From Burkholderiales bacterium (lineage in GTDB: Bacteria; Pseudomonadota; Gammaproteobacteria; Burkholderiales; Burkholderiaceae_E), in assembly GCA_003576795.1 (NCBI GenBank), contig QEVN01000005.1, forward strand, positions 1 to 36,188: 36,188 nucleotides of DNA, read 5' to 3'. Both the position numbers and the translations under genes were made by a program. Under the pieces are notes generated by a model. The model was not told the origin of the DNA. It was given only the letters and a program-made list of their open reading frames with translations, and searched no databases. The first letter of the stretch is position 1. Each line of letters starts with the position of its first letter. Positions 10,502-18,745 of the stretch are shown here, piece by piece.

Positions 10502-11182
10502 GTGGCGCGGATCCTCGTCATCGAAGACGATCCGGTGATCGGCGCCAACGTCTGCGATTTCCTGCAGCGGCGCGGGCACGCCTGCGACTACGCGGGCGAC
10601 GGCTACCTCGGCCTGGCGCTCGCCGTGCGGCAGGCGCCCGAACTGGTCGTGCTCGACCTGAACCTGCCGCGGCTCGACGGTCTCGAATGGTGCCGGCGTT
10701 TCCGCAACGAGCTGCACGAGGACGCGCCGGTGATCATGCTCACCGCGCGCGACGAGCTCGACGACAAGCTCGCCGGCTTCGATGCCGGGGCCGACGATTA
10801 CCTCGTCAAGCCCTTCGAGCTTCCGGAACTCGCCGTGCGCGTGGAGGCGCTGCTGCGACGCGCGCAGGGGCGCGCGCTCACCGGCGTCATCGTCGCGGGC
10901 CGCATCCGCATCGACCGCGAAGCGCGCAGCGTGCGCGTCGACGATCTCGAGCTGCGCCTGCCGCCCAAGCCGCTGCGCCTGCTCGAGCTGCTCGCCGAAC
11001 GGCCCGACAAGGTGTTCTCGCGCGAGACGCTCGAACGCGCGATCTGGGGCGAGGACGCCTTTCGCGACGAGGCGCTGCGCACGCTCGTCGCCGCGACGCG
11101 GCGCGCCTTCGCGCAGGCCGGCAGCACGCTCGATCCGATCGAGACGCTGCACGGACACGGCTACAGGTTGCGCACGCAATGA
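10502..11182 (+). CDS. OmpR-family response regulator (226 aa)
   Basis: This DNA-binding regulator is controlled by phosphorylation. The receiver domain (residues about 1-120) has the acidic pair in VIEDDP, the phosphoacceptor Asp52 in LDLNLPRLDG, the Thr of MLTARD and the Lys of LVKPFE. The C-terminal winged helix (about 130-225) includes LRLPPKPLRLLELL and ends with TLHGHGYRLRTQ, as in QseB/PmrA-like proteins. The GTG start at 10502 gives the standard MARILVIEDDP beginning; it lacks a strong ribosome-binding site and lies 8 bases after the ABC-F stop, so it may be read from the same transcript. The cognate kinase is the next gene. Targets probably include the transferase/phosphatase genes that follow, given the phased boxes at 12540-12577. 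Confidence 0.95.
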   Translation: MARILVIEDDPVIGANVCDFLQRRGHACDYAGDGYLGLALAVRQAPELVVLDLNLPRLDGLEWCRRFRNELHEDAPVIMLTARDELDDKLAGFDAGADDYLVKPFELPELAVRVEALLRRAQGRALTGVIVAGRIRIDREARSVRVDDLELRLPPKPLRLLELLAERPDKVFSRETLERAIWGEDAFRDEALRTLVAATRRAFAQAGSTLDPIETLHGHGYRLRTQ

Positions 11183-11245
11183 GACGCACGTCATGAGGCG
11201 CGCTCGGGAGACGCAACCCACGAGCTGCGCCAGCAGGCGCGCGCG

Positions 11246-12517
11246 ATGAGCCGGCGCGGCGCAGCGCCCGCGTCGCTGCGCCGGCGCCTGGCCTGGCTGC
11301 TCACGGCGCTCGCGCTCGTCGTCGCCGTCGGGCAGGCGGCGTTCGTCTACTGGAGCGCCGAGCGCTGGGAGGAGCAGGTGATCGACGCGATCGCGGCCGA
11401 GCAGCTGCGCCTGAGCATTGCGCAGTACGCACGCGATCCGGCGCTCGCCGCGCCCAACACGCCCGACATGCGGCTCTACGTCACCGGACCCGGCGAGGAG
11501 GAACCGCTGCCCGAATACCTGCTGCGCCTGCCGCAGGCCTCCGGCGCCTACGAGATCTTCCCTTCGCCCGGAGTCGAGTATCACATCGCCGTCGGCGAGC
11601 GCGACGGGCGGCGCTTCTACCTCGTCTACGACGTCGCCGAGCACGAGCAGCGCGAGCGCAACGTCGCCGCGATCCTCGCCGCATCGGTGATCGTGATCGC
11701 GCTCGTCGTGCTGGCCGGAAGCGATCGCGTCGCCCGCCGCTTCACCGACGACCTCGAGCGCCTGGCGCGGGAAGTGCGAAACGACCGCGGGGCGGCGAGC
11801 CCGGCCCCGCTGCTCGGGCTCGCGCGACACGCCGAGTCGGCCGAGCTGGCGGCCGCGCTCGACGAGCGACGGCGCCGGCTCGATGCGGCGCTGGCGCGCG
11901 AGCGCGCGTTCTCCGCCGCGGCCAGTCACGAGCTGCGAACGCCGCTGATGCAGGCGGTATCGACGCTCGACCTGCTCGAGGCGGGGCCGCTCGACGCGCA
12001 GCAGCGCGCGCGTGCCGCCCAGCTGCGCGCGAGCCTTGCCGAGATCACGCGGCTGACCACGGCCCTGCTGCGAGCCGCGCGCGGAACCGCCTCGGGCGCG
12101 AATTCCTCGACCGACGTCGCATCGCTCGTCGACGACGTGTTCGCGCATCTGGACGCGGAGGCCCGCGCGCGCTCGATCGCGCTGCGCGCGTCGGCCGGCG
12201 CGGACGCATCGGTGCGCGCCGACCGCGACGTGCTGTGGATCGTGCTGGTGAACCTCGTGCGCAACGCGATCCGGCACAGCGGCGGAACGCAGGTGGAAGT
12301 GCGGCTCGATGCGTCGACGCTCGTCGTGTCGGACGACGGGCGCGGTTTCGACGCGACGAGCGAGCCGGCGCAGCGGCGGCGGGCGGGCGAGGCCGAGCCC
12401 TCGTCGATCGGACTGGGATTGAGCATCGTCGAGCGCATCTGCGAAGGCGCGGGATGGACGATCGCGATCGACAGCGACCTCGGCCGCGGAACCCGGGTGA
12501 CGGTGAGCCTGGCCTGA
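11246..12517 (+). CDS. Sensor histidine kinase (423 aa)
   Basis: This is an inner-membrane two-component sensor, partner of the regulator 63 bases upstream. One membrane helix lies at about residues 15-33 and a second at about 143-160 (LAASVIVIALVVLAG), enclosing a periplasmic sensor region of about 105 residues without a fold I can name. The dimerisation/H-box is FSAAASHELRTPL, with phosphoacceptor His228. The ATPase domain shows the N box (LVNLVRNAIRHS), the G1 box DDGRGFD and the G2 box SIGLGLSIVERI. The organisation resembles QseC/PmrB-like kinases, but without a separately clear HAMP. Located upstream of envelope-modifying enzymes, it plausibly senses envelope or lipid status; the signal itself cannot be read from the sequence. 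Confidence 0.93.
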   Translation: MSRRGAAPASLRRRLAWLLTALALVVAVGQAAFVYWSAERWEEQVIDAIAAEQLRLSIAQYARDPALAAPNTPDMRLYVTGPGEEEPLPEYLLRLPQASGAYEIFPSPGVEYHIAVGERDGRRFYLVYDVAEHEQRERNVAAILAASVIVIALVVLAGSDRVARRFTDDLERLAREVRNDRGAASPAPLLGLARHAESAELAAALDERRRRLDAALARERAFSAAASHELRTPLMQAVSTLDLLEAGPLDAQQRARAAQLRASLAEITRLTTALLRAARGTASGANSSTDVASLVDDVFAHLDAEARARSIALRASAGADASVRADRDVLWIVLVNLVRNAIRHSGGTQVEVRLDASTLVVSDDGRGFDATSEPAQRRRAGEAEPSSIGLGLSIVERICEGAGWTIAIDSDLGRGTRVTVSLA

Positions 12518-12539
12518 AGCTGCGGGGCGCCGTCCGGCG

Positions 12540-12577
12540 CTCACGCTTTTCTCACATCCTGCCGTGCCGACGCTCAC
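12540..12577 (+). promoter_or_regulatory. Three CTCAC boxes spaced by 11 and 22 bp (candidate response-regulator site)
   Basis: CTCAC occurs at 12540-12544, 12551-12555 and 12573-12577, that is at one- and two-helical-turn intervals on the same face of the DNA. The boxes lie in the 75-base gap between the kinase and transferase genes. OmpR-family regulators typically bind direct half-sites spaced 10-11 bp, so this is a reasonable binding site for the response regulator encoded two genes upstream. Not experimentally supported here. Confidence 0.45.
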
Positions 12578-12592
12578 GCGCCGTCGCGCATC

Positions 12593-14602
12593 GTGGCGGG
12601 CATGCCCGTATCCCCGCCTGTCCGTCGCACGCCGTCGATCTCCCATCAGGCCAGCGTCGACGCCGTTGCCGTTTTCGCGCTGCTCGTCGTCACCTGGACG
12701 GCGACCCGCGTCGTGCTGGCCGCGCTCGCCTGGCCGGAGCTCGATGCGCATCCCTTCCCGCTGCTCGCGGTCTTCGGGCGCGGATTGGCGATCGACGCGC
12801 TGCTCGCCGCCTCGGTGTCGTCGGCGTTGCTCGCCGTACGCGCGCTCGTGCACGGCGGTGCGCGGCATCCGCGGGGCTCGCGAGCGGCGCGCGCCGCGCG
12901 CCTCGCGGTCTTCGCGTCGGCAGCGACATTCGTCGCGATCGCCGAGGTGCTGTTCTGGGACGAGTTCTCGGTGCGCTTCAACTTCATCGCCGTCGACTAC
13001 CTGGTCTACACGACCGAGGTCATCGGCAACATCCGCGAATCGTATCCCCTCGTGCCGCTGCTCGCGGCGGTGGCGGCGGCCGGAGCGGCCGGCGCGCTGC
13101 TGCTGGCGCGGTCGTTTCCGCTTCGGCTGCAGCCGGCGTGGTCGTGGCGAAGGCGCCTGCTCGTGTCGTCGTCGGCGATCGTCGTTGCCGCGTTCGCCGG
13201 GCGGGCCGCGATCGCGCTCGACGACGGTACCGAGTCGACGCCTTCGTTGCACGCCGACGTTCCCGCGCAGGAGCTGGCGCGCAACGGGCCGGCGAGCTTC
13301 GTCGCCGCGTACCGCGACAACGAGCTGTCGTTTCGCCGCTTCTACGCGACGATCGACGATGCGCGCGCGCTTCGCCTGGCCGGACCCTGGCCCCGGCCGC
13401 AGCCCGCGCCCTCGATCGAGCGGGTCGCCACGCGAGCCGCGCGCGAGCGGCCGCGGCACGTCGTCGTGATCCAGGTCGAAAGCCTGAGCGCGGACTATCT
13501 GGGCGTGTTCGGCAATCCGAACGGGCTGACGCCCAACCTCGATCGTCTCGCGCGCGAGGGCGTCTCCTTCACCGAGCTGTACGCGACCGGCACGCGGACG
13601 GTTCGCGGGCTCGAGGCGCTTTCCGCCGGACTGCCGCCGTTGCCCGGCCAGTCGCTCGTGCGCCGCCCCGACAGCGCGGGCCTGCAGACGCTGGGCTCCG
13701 TGCTGCGCGAGCACGGCTTCGAGGCGACGTTCCTGTACGGCGGCTACGGCTACTTCGACAACATGAACGAGTTCTTCGGCGCCAACGGCTACCGGGTGCG
13801 CGATCGCAGCGACATCCCGCGCGACCGCGTCGGTTTCGCCAACATCTGGGGCATCGCCGACGAATACCTGTTCGACGACGCGCTCGGGCAGATGGACCGC
13901 GCGGCGAGCCATGGCCGCCGCCAGCTGCTGCACCTGATGACGACGTCGAATCACCGCCCCTACAGCTATCCGGAAGGGCGCATCGACATCCCGTCGAAGA
14001 CCGGCCGCAGCGGCGCCGTGAAGTACACCGACTGGGCGATCGGCCGCTTCATCGAGGCGGCGCGCAGCCATCCCTGGTTCGACCAGACGCTGTTCGTCAT
14101 CGTCGCCGACCACTGCGGCTCGGTCGCCGGCAAGACGCGGATTCCGCCGCAGCGCTACCGGATCCCGGCGATCCTCTACTGGCCCGGGCACCTGGCGCCG
14201 CGCGAGATCTCCGCGCTGTCGAGCCAGATCGACCTGCCGCCGACGATCACCGCGCTGCTGGGCGTCGACGACGGCGGCCGATTCTTCGGCCAGGATCGTT
14301 TCGTCGCGCACCCGCTGGAGCGCGCCTTCCTCGGGAACTACCAGGAGATCGGCGTGCTCACGCCCGGCGAGCGCGGCGAGCGCGACCTCGTCGTGCTCTC
14401 GCCGCGCCGGCGCGTCGAGCAGTACCGGATCGCCGGCGACGGCAGCCCGCGCATCGTTGCCGTCGACTCGTCGAAAGCCGATCGCGCGATCGCGCAGTAC
14501 CAGCTCGCCGACACGATCGTCCAGGCCGGGCGCCATCGGCCGGATGCGGGCATCGCGCTGATCGATGCGCCTTCCCCGCCGGACGCGACGCGCACGCGAT
14601 GA
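12593..14602 (+). CDS. LTA-synthase-family membrane sulfatase-fold transferase (669 aa)
   Basis: This inner-membrane enzyme has an alkaline-phosphatase/sulfatase-fold domain facing the periplasm, as in LtaS, phosphoglycerol transferases and phosphoethanolamine transferases. Several membrane helices fill the first 200 residues. The catalytic domain runs from about residue 283 (HVVVIQVESLSADYLG) and has the nucleophile region TGTRTVRGLEA (candidate Thr336, counted from the GTG), the metal-binding VADHCGS and TSNHRPY. The GTG at 12593 and ATG at 12602 are both possible starts, three codons apart. The gene shares a 4-base overlap with the PAP2 gene and follows a two-component system, suggesting regulated head-group transfer to lipid A, periplasmic glucans or other lipids. 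Substrate is unknown; the PA1689-type proteobacterial LTA-synthase-like group is the closest I can name. Confidence 0.88.
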   Translation: MAGMPVSPPVRRTPSISHQASVDAVAVFALLVVTWTATRVVLAALAWPELDAHPFPLLAVFGRGLAIDALLAASVSSALLAVRALVHGGARHPRGSRAARAARLAVFASAATFVAIAEVLFWDEFSVRFNFIAVDYLVYTTEVIGNIRESYPLVPLLAAVAAAGAAGALLLARSFPLRLQPAWSWRRRLLVSSSAIVVAAFAGRAAIALDDGTESTPSLHADVPAQELARNGPASFVAAYRDNELSFRRFYATIDDARALRLAGPWPRPQPAPSIERVATRAARERPRHVVVIQVESLSADYLGVFGNPNGLTPNLDRLAREGVSFTELYATGTRTVRGLEALSAGLPPLPGQSLVRRPDSAGLQTLGSVLREHGFEATFLYGGYGYFDNMNEFFGANGYRVRDRSDIPRDRVGFANIWGIADEYLFDDALGQMDRAASHGRRQLLHLMTTSNHRPYSYPEGRIDIPSKTGRSGAVKYTDWAIGRFIEAARSHPWFDQTLFVIVADHCGSVAGKTRIPPQRYRIPAILYWPGHLAPREISALSSQIDLPPTITALLGVDDGGRFFGQDRFVAHPLERAFLGNYQEIGVLTPGERGERDLVVLSPRRRVEQYRIAGDGSPRIVAVDSSKADRAIAQYQLADTIVQAGRHRPDAGIALIDAPSPPDATRTR

Positions 14603-15477
14603 CGGCGGAGGTGGCGGCAGATACCGGCGGCCCGCTTCTCTTCGAGCGCCGCCGGAGCACCTATCCGGTTCTCGCCGCGTTCGCGCTCGCGGCGATCGTC
14701 CTGCTTGCGCTCTTCGAATGGTTTCCGATCGACATGCGCGTGCAGCGTGCGCTCTTCGATCCGGCGCTCGGCGACTTCCGCTGGCATCGAGATCCGGCGC
14801 TCGAGTTCTGGCTGCACATCCAGGCGCGGCGCGCGCTCTATCTGTTCCCGGTCGTCGCGGCGCTCGGCTGGGTCGTCGAGGCGCGGGCGGCGCGTCGCGC
14901 GAAGGAGGTCGCCCGCCGCGCGCGCGCGACGGCGCGCGCGCGGCGCTGGCGCTTCGTGCTCGCCGCGCTGCTGCTCGCGCCGACGGCGGTGTCGCTCGCC
15001 AAGCAGTTGACCGATCGGCCGTGCCCGTGGGACCTCGCCGAGTTCGGCGGCGGCGTTCGACGCTACGGGCTGTTCGAGCCGGCGCCGGCCGGAGCGCGGC
15101 CGCTCGCCTGCTTTCCCGCCGGACACGCTTCGGGCGGCTTCGCGCTGTTCGCGTTCGCGCTGGCGGCGGGCGCCGGCGCGGGCACCAGGTCGGGCGTGAA
15201 CGAGAGCGGCACAGCGGACGCCGTCGCCCGCCGGCGTCGCATCGCGGTCGTCGGCTGGATCGCGCTGTCGGTTGCGCTGGGCACGCTGCTCGGCGCCGTG
15301 CGCGTGCTGCAGGGGGCGCATTTCGTCTCGCACGTGCTGTGGTCGGCCTGGCTCGTCTGGCTCGTGCAGTGGTCGCTCGCGCGCTGGATGCTGCGCGCGC
15401 CGGGAACGGCTCCCCGTTCAGCGATCGGGCCCGCGCGGCCGGCCGCGCGTGCGCCGCACGGCGGACGCCTGCCGTAG
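14599..15477 (+). CDS. PAP2-family lipid phosphatase (292 aa)
   Basis: This membrane phosphatase/phosphotransferase belongs to the type 2 phosphatidic acid phosphatase family. Motif I is K135-QLTD-R140-P141 followed by CPWD. Motif II is PAGHASGG with His176. Motif III includes Arg235 (VRVLQGAH) and His241. About six hydrophobic helices are visible. The usual motif-III aspartate is not evident after HFVSH, which is a variation to check. The ATG at 14599 overlaps the previous stop (ATGA), so it is translationally coupled to the transferase. A tail-like insert (AAGAGAGTRSGVNESGTADA, about 190-209) interrupts the helices. The likely role is dephosphorylation of a lipid phosphate, such as undecaprenyl pyrophosphate or lipid A, in step with the neighbouring transferase. 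Its last 60 bases overlap the convergent LysR gene. Confidence 0.9.
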   Translation: MTAEVAADTGGPLLFERRRSTYPVLAAFALAAIVLLALFEWFPIDMRVQRALFDPALGDFRWHRDPALEFWLHIQARRALYLFPVVAALGWVVEARAARRAKEVARRARATARARRWRFVLAALLLAPTAVSLAKQLTDRPCPWDLAEFGGGVRRYGLFEPAPAGARPLACFPAGHASGGFALFAFALAAGAGAGTRSGVNESGTADAVARRRRIAVVGWIALSVALGTLLGAVRVLQGAHFVSHVLWSAWLVWLVQWSLARWMLRAPGTAPRSAIGPARPAARAPHGGRLP

Positions 15478-16320
15478 CGCGTTGCGCAGCGCCACCGCGG
15501 CCTCGCCGATGTCGGCGCGCTGGCGCAGCAGCACGGTGGTGGCGCCCAGCGCCGGCAGTCCGCGTGCCGGAGATCGGTCGAGCGCGTGCGCGCGGCCCAC
15601 GTCGGCGGGCAGCGCGACGATGCCCAGTCCGCGACGCGCCGCCTCGATGCACATCGCCAGGCTCGGCGCCTCGAACACGACGCGGTGACGCGCCGTGCTG
15701 CCGGCGAGCGCCGCATCGCTGCGCCGGCGCAGCGCGCCGCCGCGCGGCGGCGCGATCACCGGCCAGGGCGCGTTCTCGGTGGCCGGCATCGCGCGTCCAT
15801 ACCACAGCAGCCGCTCGCGCGAGACCACGGTGGCCCCGCCCGTCGCGGCGTCGGCGTGCTCGAGCAGCAGATCGAAGCCGCCTTGCGCGAAGCCCTCGTG
15901 CAGCGCCTCGCTGTCGTCGATGCGCAACTGCAATTCGACCTGCGGCCAGGCATGCGCGAAGTCGCGAACCGTCTCGATCAGCCCCAGGCCGAGCGCCACC
16001 GACTCGTCGGCGCCCAGGCGCACTTCGCCCGACAGCGCCGGCGCGTCCATCCGCGTGAGGACGATCGTCTGCAGCCGCAGCAGCTCGCGCGCGATCGGCA
16101 ACAGGCGCAGCGCGGTTTCCGTCGGTTCGACCGAGCGCGTCGTGCGCTCGAGCAGCGTCGCGCCCACCAGCTTCTCGAGGCGCCGGATCTGCAGGCTCAC
16201 CGCCGGCTGCGTCGTGCCCAGCTCGCGCGCCGCGCGCGAGAAGTTGCGCGTGTCGACGACCGCGAGCAGCGCGCGCAGCAGCGAGGCGGGCAGGTCCTTC
16301 GTGCGGGGATCGTCCTTCAC
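15418..16320 (-). CDS. LysR-family transcriptional regulator (300 aa)
   Basis: This transcription factor has an N-terminal winged helix-turn-helix at residues about 14-60 (NFSRAARELGTTQPAVSLQIRRLEK) and a ligand-binding domain in the remaining 200 or so residues (GEVRLGADESVALGLGL, IDDSEALHEGFAQGGFDLLLE). The GTG start at 16320 is chosen because AAAGGAAAGGG precedes it closely and because it overlaps the mnmC stop in a GTGA. This coupling suggests the regulator is expressed from the mnmC transcript. Unlike most LysR genes it has no divergent neighbour to control; its downstream side converges on, and overlaps by 60 bases, the PAP2 gene. The effector and targets are unknown. Confidence 0.93.
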   Translation of the reverse strand: MKDDPRTKDLPASLLRALLAVVDTRNFSRAARELGTTQPAVSLQIRRLEKLVGATLLERTTRSVEPTETALRLLPIARELLRLQTIVLTRMDAPALSGEVRLGADESVALGLGLIETVRDFAHAWPQVELQLRIDDSEALHEGFAQGGFDLLLEHADAATGGATVVSRERLLWYGRAMPATENAPWPVIAPPRGGALRRRSDAALAGSTARHRVVFEAPSLAMCIEAARRGLGIVALPADVGRAHALDRSPARGLPALGATTVLLRQRADIGEAAVALRNALRQASAVRRTRGRPRGPDR

Positions 16321-18263
16321 CGTTCCCTTTCCTTTCGCAATTTCCGGCGCAGGAAGCGCGCCGGGTCGATCGCGCGCAGCAGATCCGATTCGATCGGCGC
16401 CGGGGAGCCGTCGGCCAGCGCCGGCAGGCAGCGGGCCGCCAGGCAGGCCCACAGGACGCCGCGCGCGCCGAGGCCGAAGGCGCCGTACATCCCGGGGGCC
16501 CGCGGCAGCGGGAGGCGCGCATCGCGCACGAGCCGCTCGGCGTCGATGCCGGCGCTCGCCTCGTCGGGCATCTCGCCGATCGACGCGACGCGGTCGGCGC
16601 TCGACCAGCGTACGCCCACCGACGCGCTGCGCGCGGAGCGCGCCCAGTCGTCCGTCTGCGCAGCCGATGCCGCGAACATGCGCGCGAGGCGTCGCAGGTT
16701 GCTCGCATCGGCCTCCGGCGAGAACCCGATGCAGTCGCCGGCTTCGAAGGTCGCGCCGACGAGGATCCGCTCTTCGGCCGGCGCCGCCCAGGCGAGCCCG
16801 CTCAGCGCGCGGCGCAGCCCGGGCAGGCATTCGCGCGCAAGCCAGGTGCTCTGTCCGTGCATCGCGCGCATCCGGATCGACGAGCTGGCGCCGAGCCGCA
16901 GCGCGTCGGCTGCGTTGGCGAGCACGACGATCGCCGCGCGCGCGATCGCCTTGCCGTCGGCGCCGAACGCGCGCCAGCCGAGATCGTCGCGCTCCAGGCG
17001 CTCGACGCGCGTTCCGGTGCGCAGCGCGATCGCGTCGCAGGCGAGCCAGCGCCGCACCAGCGCGCGCGGGTCCTCGACGTGCGCGCAAGGCAGCCACAGC
17101 GCGCCGCGCGGCAGCGCGACGCCGGCGAGTTCGCTCGCTTCGGCCCGGTCCGCGTGCCGGGCGAATTCGGCGGGAAAGCGCAGCGCCGCGAGCATCGCGA
17201 TCCGCTTCTCCGACTGCTCGTCGTCGGCATCCAGCACGAGCTTGCCGTCGGGCGGGGGCGTGCCGTCGTCGGCCAGCCAGTCGCGGGCGGAAAGCCCGGC
17301 GCGGGTGAGCCGCGCCAGCACGTTGTCGTCGATCGACAGATGCAGGTGGTCGGCGGCCAGCGGCTGTCCCGAACCGCCGCCGGCCGGCAGCGCCTGCGCC
17401 TCGACGACCTGCACGTTCCAGCCGCGACGCGCGAAGCCGGCGGCGGCGGCCGCGCCCGCGAGTCCGGCGCCGACGACGAGCACGTCGTTCGACGGCCAAT
17501 CGCGCGGCGCGGGCGGGGCAGGGAAGCTGCGCCAGCGCGGCGCATATCGTCCCTGCAGCCGATGCCGCTTCCCCCCGTGGCCGGCGACGCGCTCGACGTC
17601 GAATCCGGCGGCGACGAGCGCATCGCGCACCGCCGCAGCCGCCGTCCAGGTCGCGAAGGGCGCGCCCGGGCGGGCGAGGCGCGCAACCGCGCGCATCGTC
17701 GCTTCGTCCCACATCGCCGGATTGCGCGCGGGCGCGAAGCCGTCGAGAAAGACCGCGTCGGCCGCCATCTGCAGCTTTTCCAGCATGCGCGACGCATCGC
17801 CCAGGCACAGGTGCAGCACGACGCCGGCGTCGTCGAACTCGATCGCGTGCATCCCGGGCAGCGCGAGCGGCCAGCGCGCGCGCAGGCGCGCGGCGTCGGC
17901 GGCGTCCGCGCCGAGCGCCTCGTGCACGCGCGCGAGGTCCGTACGGGTGAGCGGGTGCGCTTCGATCGAGACGAAATGCAGGCGCAGCCCCAAGGGCGCG
18001 GCTTCGCGCCAGGCCGCGAGCGTCTCGAGGAAGTTCAGCCCGGCGCCGAAACCGAGCTCGAGCACCGCGAAGGGCCTTGCGATGCGGGCCTCGGGCCGGT
18101 GCAGCGCGCGCCATCGCTGCGGCAGCGCGCATCCTTCGACGAACACCTCGCGCGCCTCGGCGCGCGCGCCGCTGCGGCTGCGGAAGACGTCGCCGAAGCG
18201 CGCGCTGAAGGGCGCGCCGCTCTCATCGAAGACGATCGGCGGGTGCGGTTCGATCGGATCCAT
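16317..18263 (-). CDS. mnmC: Bifunctional tRNA 5-methylaminomethyl-2-thiouridine synthase MnmC (648 aa)
   Basis: This cytoplasmic enzyme makes the final two changes of mnm5s2U at the tRNA wobble position. The C-terminal FAD-dependent oxidase demodifies cmnm5 to nm5, and the N-terminal SAM-dependent domain methylates it. The methyltransferase shows VLELGFGAGLNFLE (residues 67-80) and FLDGFAPARNPAMW (about 169-182). The FAD part begins with VLVVGAGLAGAAAAAG near residue 261. The start at 18263 (MDPIEPHPP) matches family starts better than the upstream in-frame ATGs, whose 40 extra residues are not MnmC-like. Length is close to the E. coli protein (668). The mutase residues after the FAD motif (GSGQPLAADHLHLSIDD) fit the betaproteobacterial version. 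Divergent from the SPW gene across about 105 bases. Confidence 0.95.
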   Translation of the reverse strand: MDPIEPHPPIVFDESGAPFSARFGDVFRSRSGARAEAREVFVEGCALPQRWRALHRPEARIARPFAVLELGFGAGLNFLETLAAWREAAPLGLRLHFVSIEAHPLTRTDLARVHEALGADAADAARLRARWPLALPGMHAIEFDDAGVVLHLCLGDASRMLEKLQMAADAVFLDGFAPARNPAMWDEATMRAVARLARPGAPFATWTAAAAVRDALVAAGFDVERVAGHGGKRHRLQGRYAPRWRSFPAPPAPRDWPSNDVLVVGAGLAGAAAAAGFARRGWNVQVVEAQALPAGGGSGQPLAADHLHLSIDDNVLARLTRAGLSARDWLADDGTPPPDGKLVLDADDEQSEKRIAMLAALRFPAEFARHADRAEASELAGVALPRGALWLPCAHVEDPRALVRRWLACDAIALRTGTRVERLERDDLGWRAFGADGKAIARAAIVVLANAADALRLGASSSIRMRAMHGQSTWLARECLPGLRRALSGLAWAAPAEERILVGATFEAGDCIGFSPEADASNLRRLARMFAASAAQTDDWARSARSASVGVRWSSADRVASIGEMPDEASAGIDAERLVRDARLPLPRAPGMYGAFGLGARGVLWACLAARCLPALADGSPAPIESDLLRAIDPARFLRRKLRKERER

Positions 18264-18368
18264 CGGTCGGTGTGCGCCTGTCCTCGTCCGCGTCGAGGCG
18301 GTCGCTCGGAGGCGCGCGACCGCCATGGTAATGTGCATCACTGCTTCGAGAGTCGCGGGACGGAGTCG

Positions 18369-18731
18369 ATGATCAGGGCGCATTGGCAGGATCGCATCGA
18401 AGTGGCCCTCGGGCTGTGGCTCGTGGCGTCGCCTTTCGTGCTCGGGCTGGAGACCACGCAGGCGGCCGCATGGTCGGCGATGGTCGCCGGCGTGGCCATC
18501 GTCACTTTCGCGGTCGACGCCTTCTACTATCCCGAGATCATCGAGGAGTGGGGCAACCTGGCGATCGGGCTGCTGCTGCTCGCGTCGCCGTGGCTGCTCG
18601 GCTATGCGCCGGTGCGCGTCGCGACGATCAACGCCGTGGTCTGCGGCGTGGCGATCGCCGCGCTCTCGTTCTCCACCGTGGGCGACATCCGGCGCGAGCG
18701 TCGCGCGCGCGCGCTGCGCGGCGAATCCTGA
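18369..18731 (+). CDS. SPW-repeat membrane protein (120 aa)
   Basis: A small inner-membrane protein with four predicted helices arranged as two SPW repeats. The repeats start with WQDRIEVALGLWLVASPFVLG (residues 6 on) and WGNLAIGLLLLASPWLLGY (middle), each carrying the SPF/SPW turn. The function of this family is not established. GGAG at 18362-18365 precedes the ATG closely. It stands first in a tight run, 14 bases before the carrier gene, so the two are probably co-transcribed. The length is typical for the family. Confidence 0.88.
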   Translation: MIRAHWQDRIEVALGLWLVASPFVLGLETTQAAAWSAMVAGVAIVTFAVDAFYYPEIIEEWGNLAIGLLLLASPWLLGYAPVRVATINAVVCGVAIAALSFSTVGDIRRERRARALRGES

Positions 18732-18745
18732 AGCGCATCCTGCCG

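Noticed and set aside
6458..11182. Apparent 1574-codon plus-strand protein ending in a response regulator
   Set aside because: Only the last 226 codons (from GTG 10502) are a real protein. The upstream part is the wrong frame of purL and the ABC-F gene.
10457..16708. Minus-strand open frame of 2083 codons
   Set aside because: It spans five recognised genes on both strands and is Arg/Ala/Pro-rich throughout, so it is an artefact of codon-position GC bias.
18264..18383. Upstream ATGs that would extend MnmC by 40 residues
   Set aside because: The extension is Arg/Thr-rich, lacks similarity to MnmC starts and would take up the whole divergent promoter region with the SPW gene.
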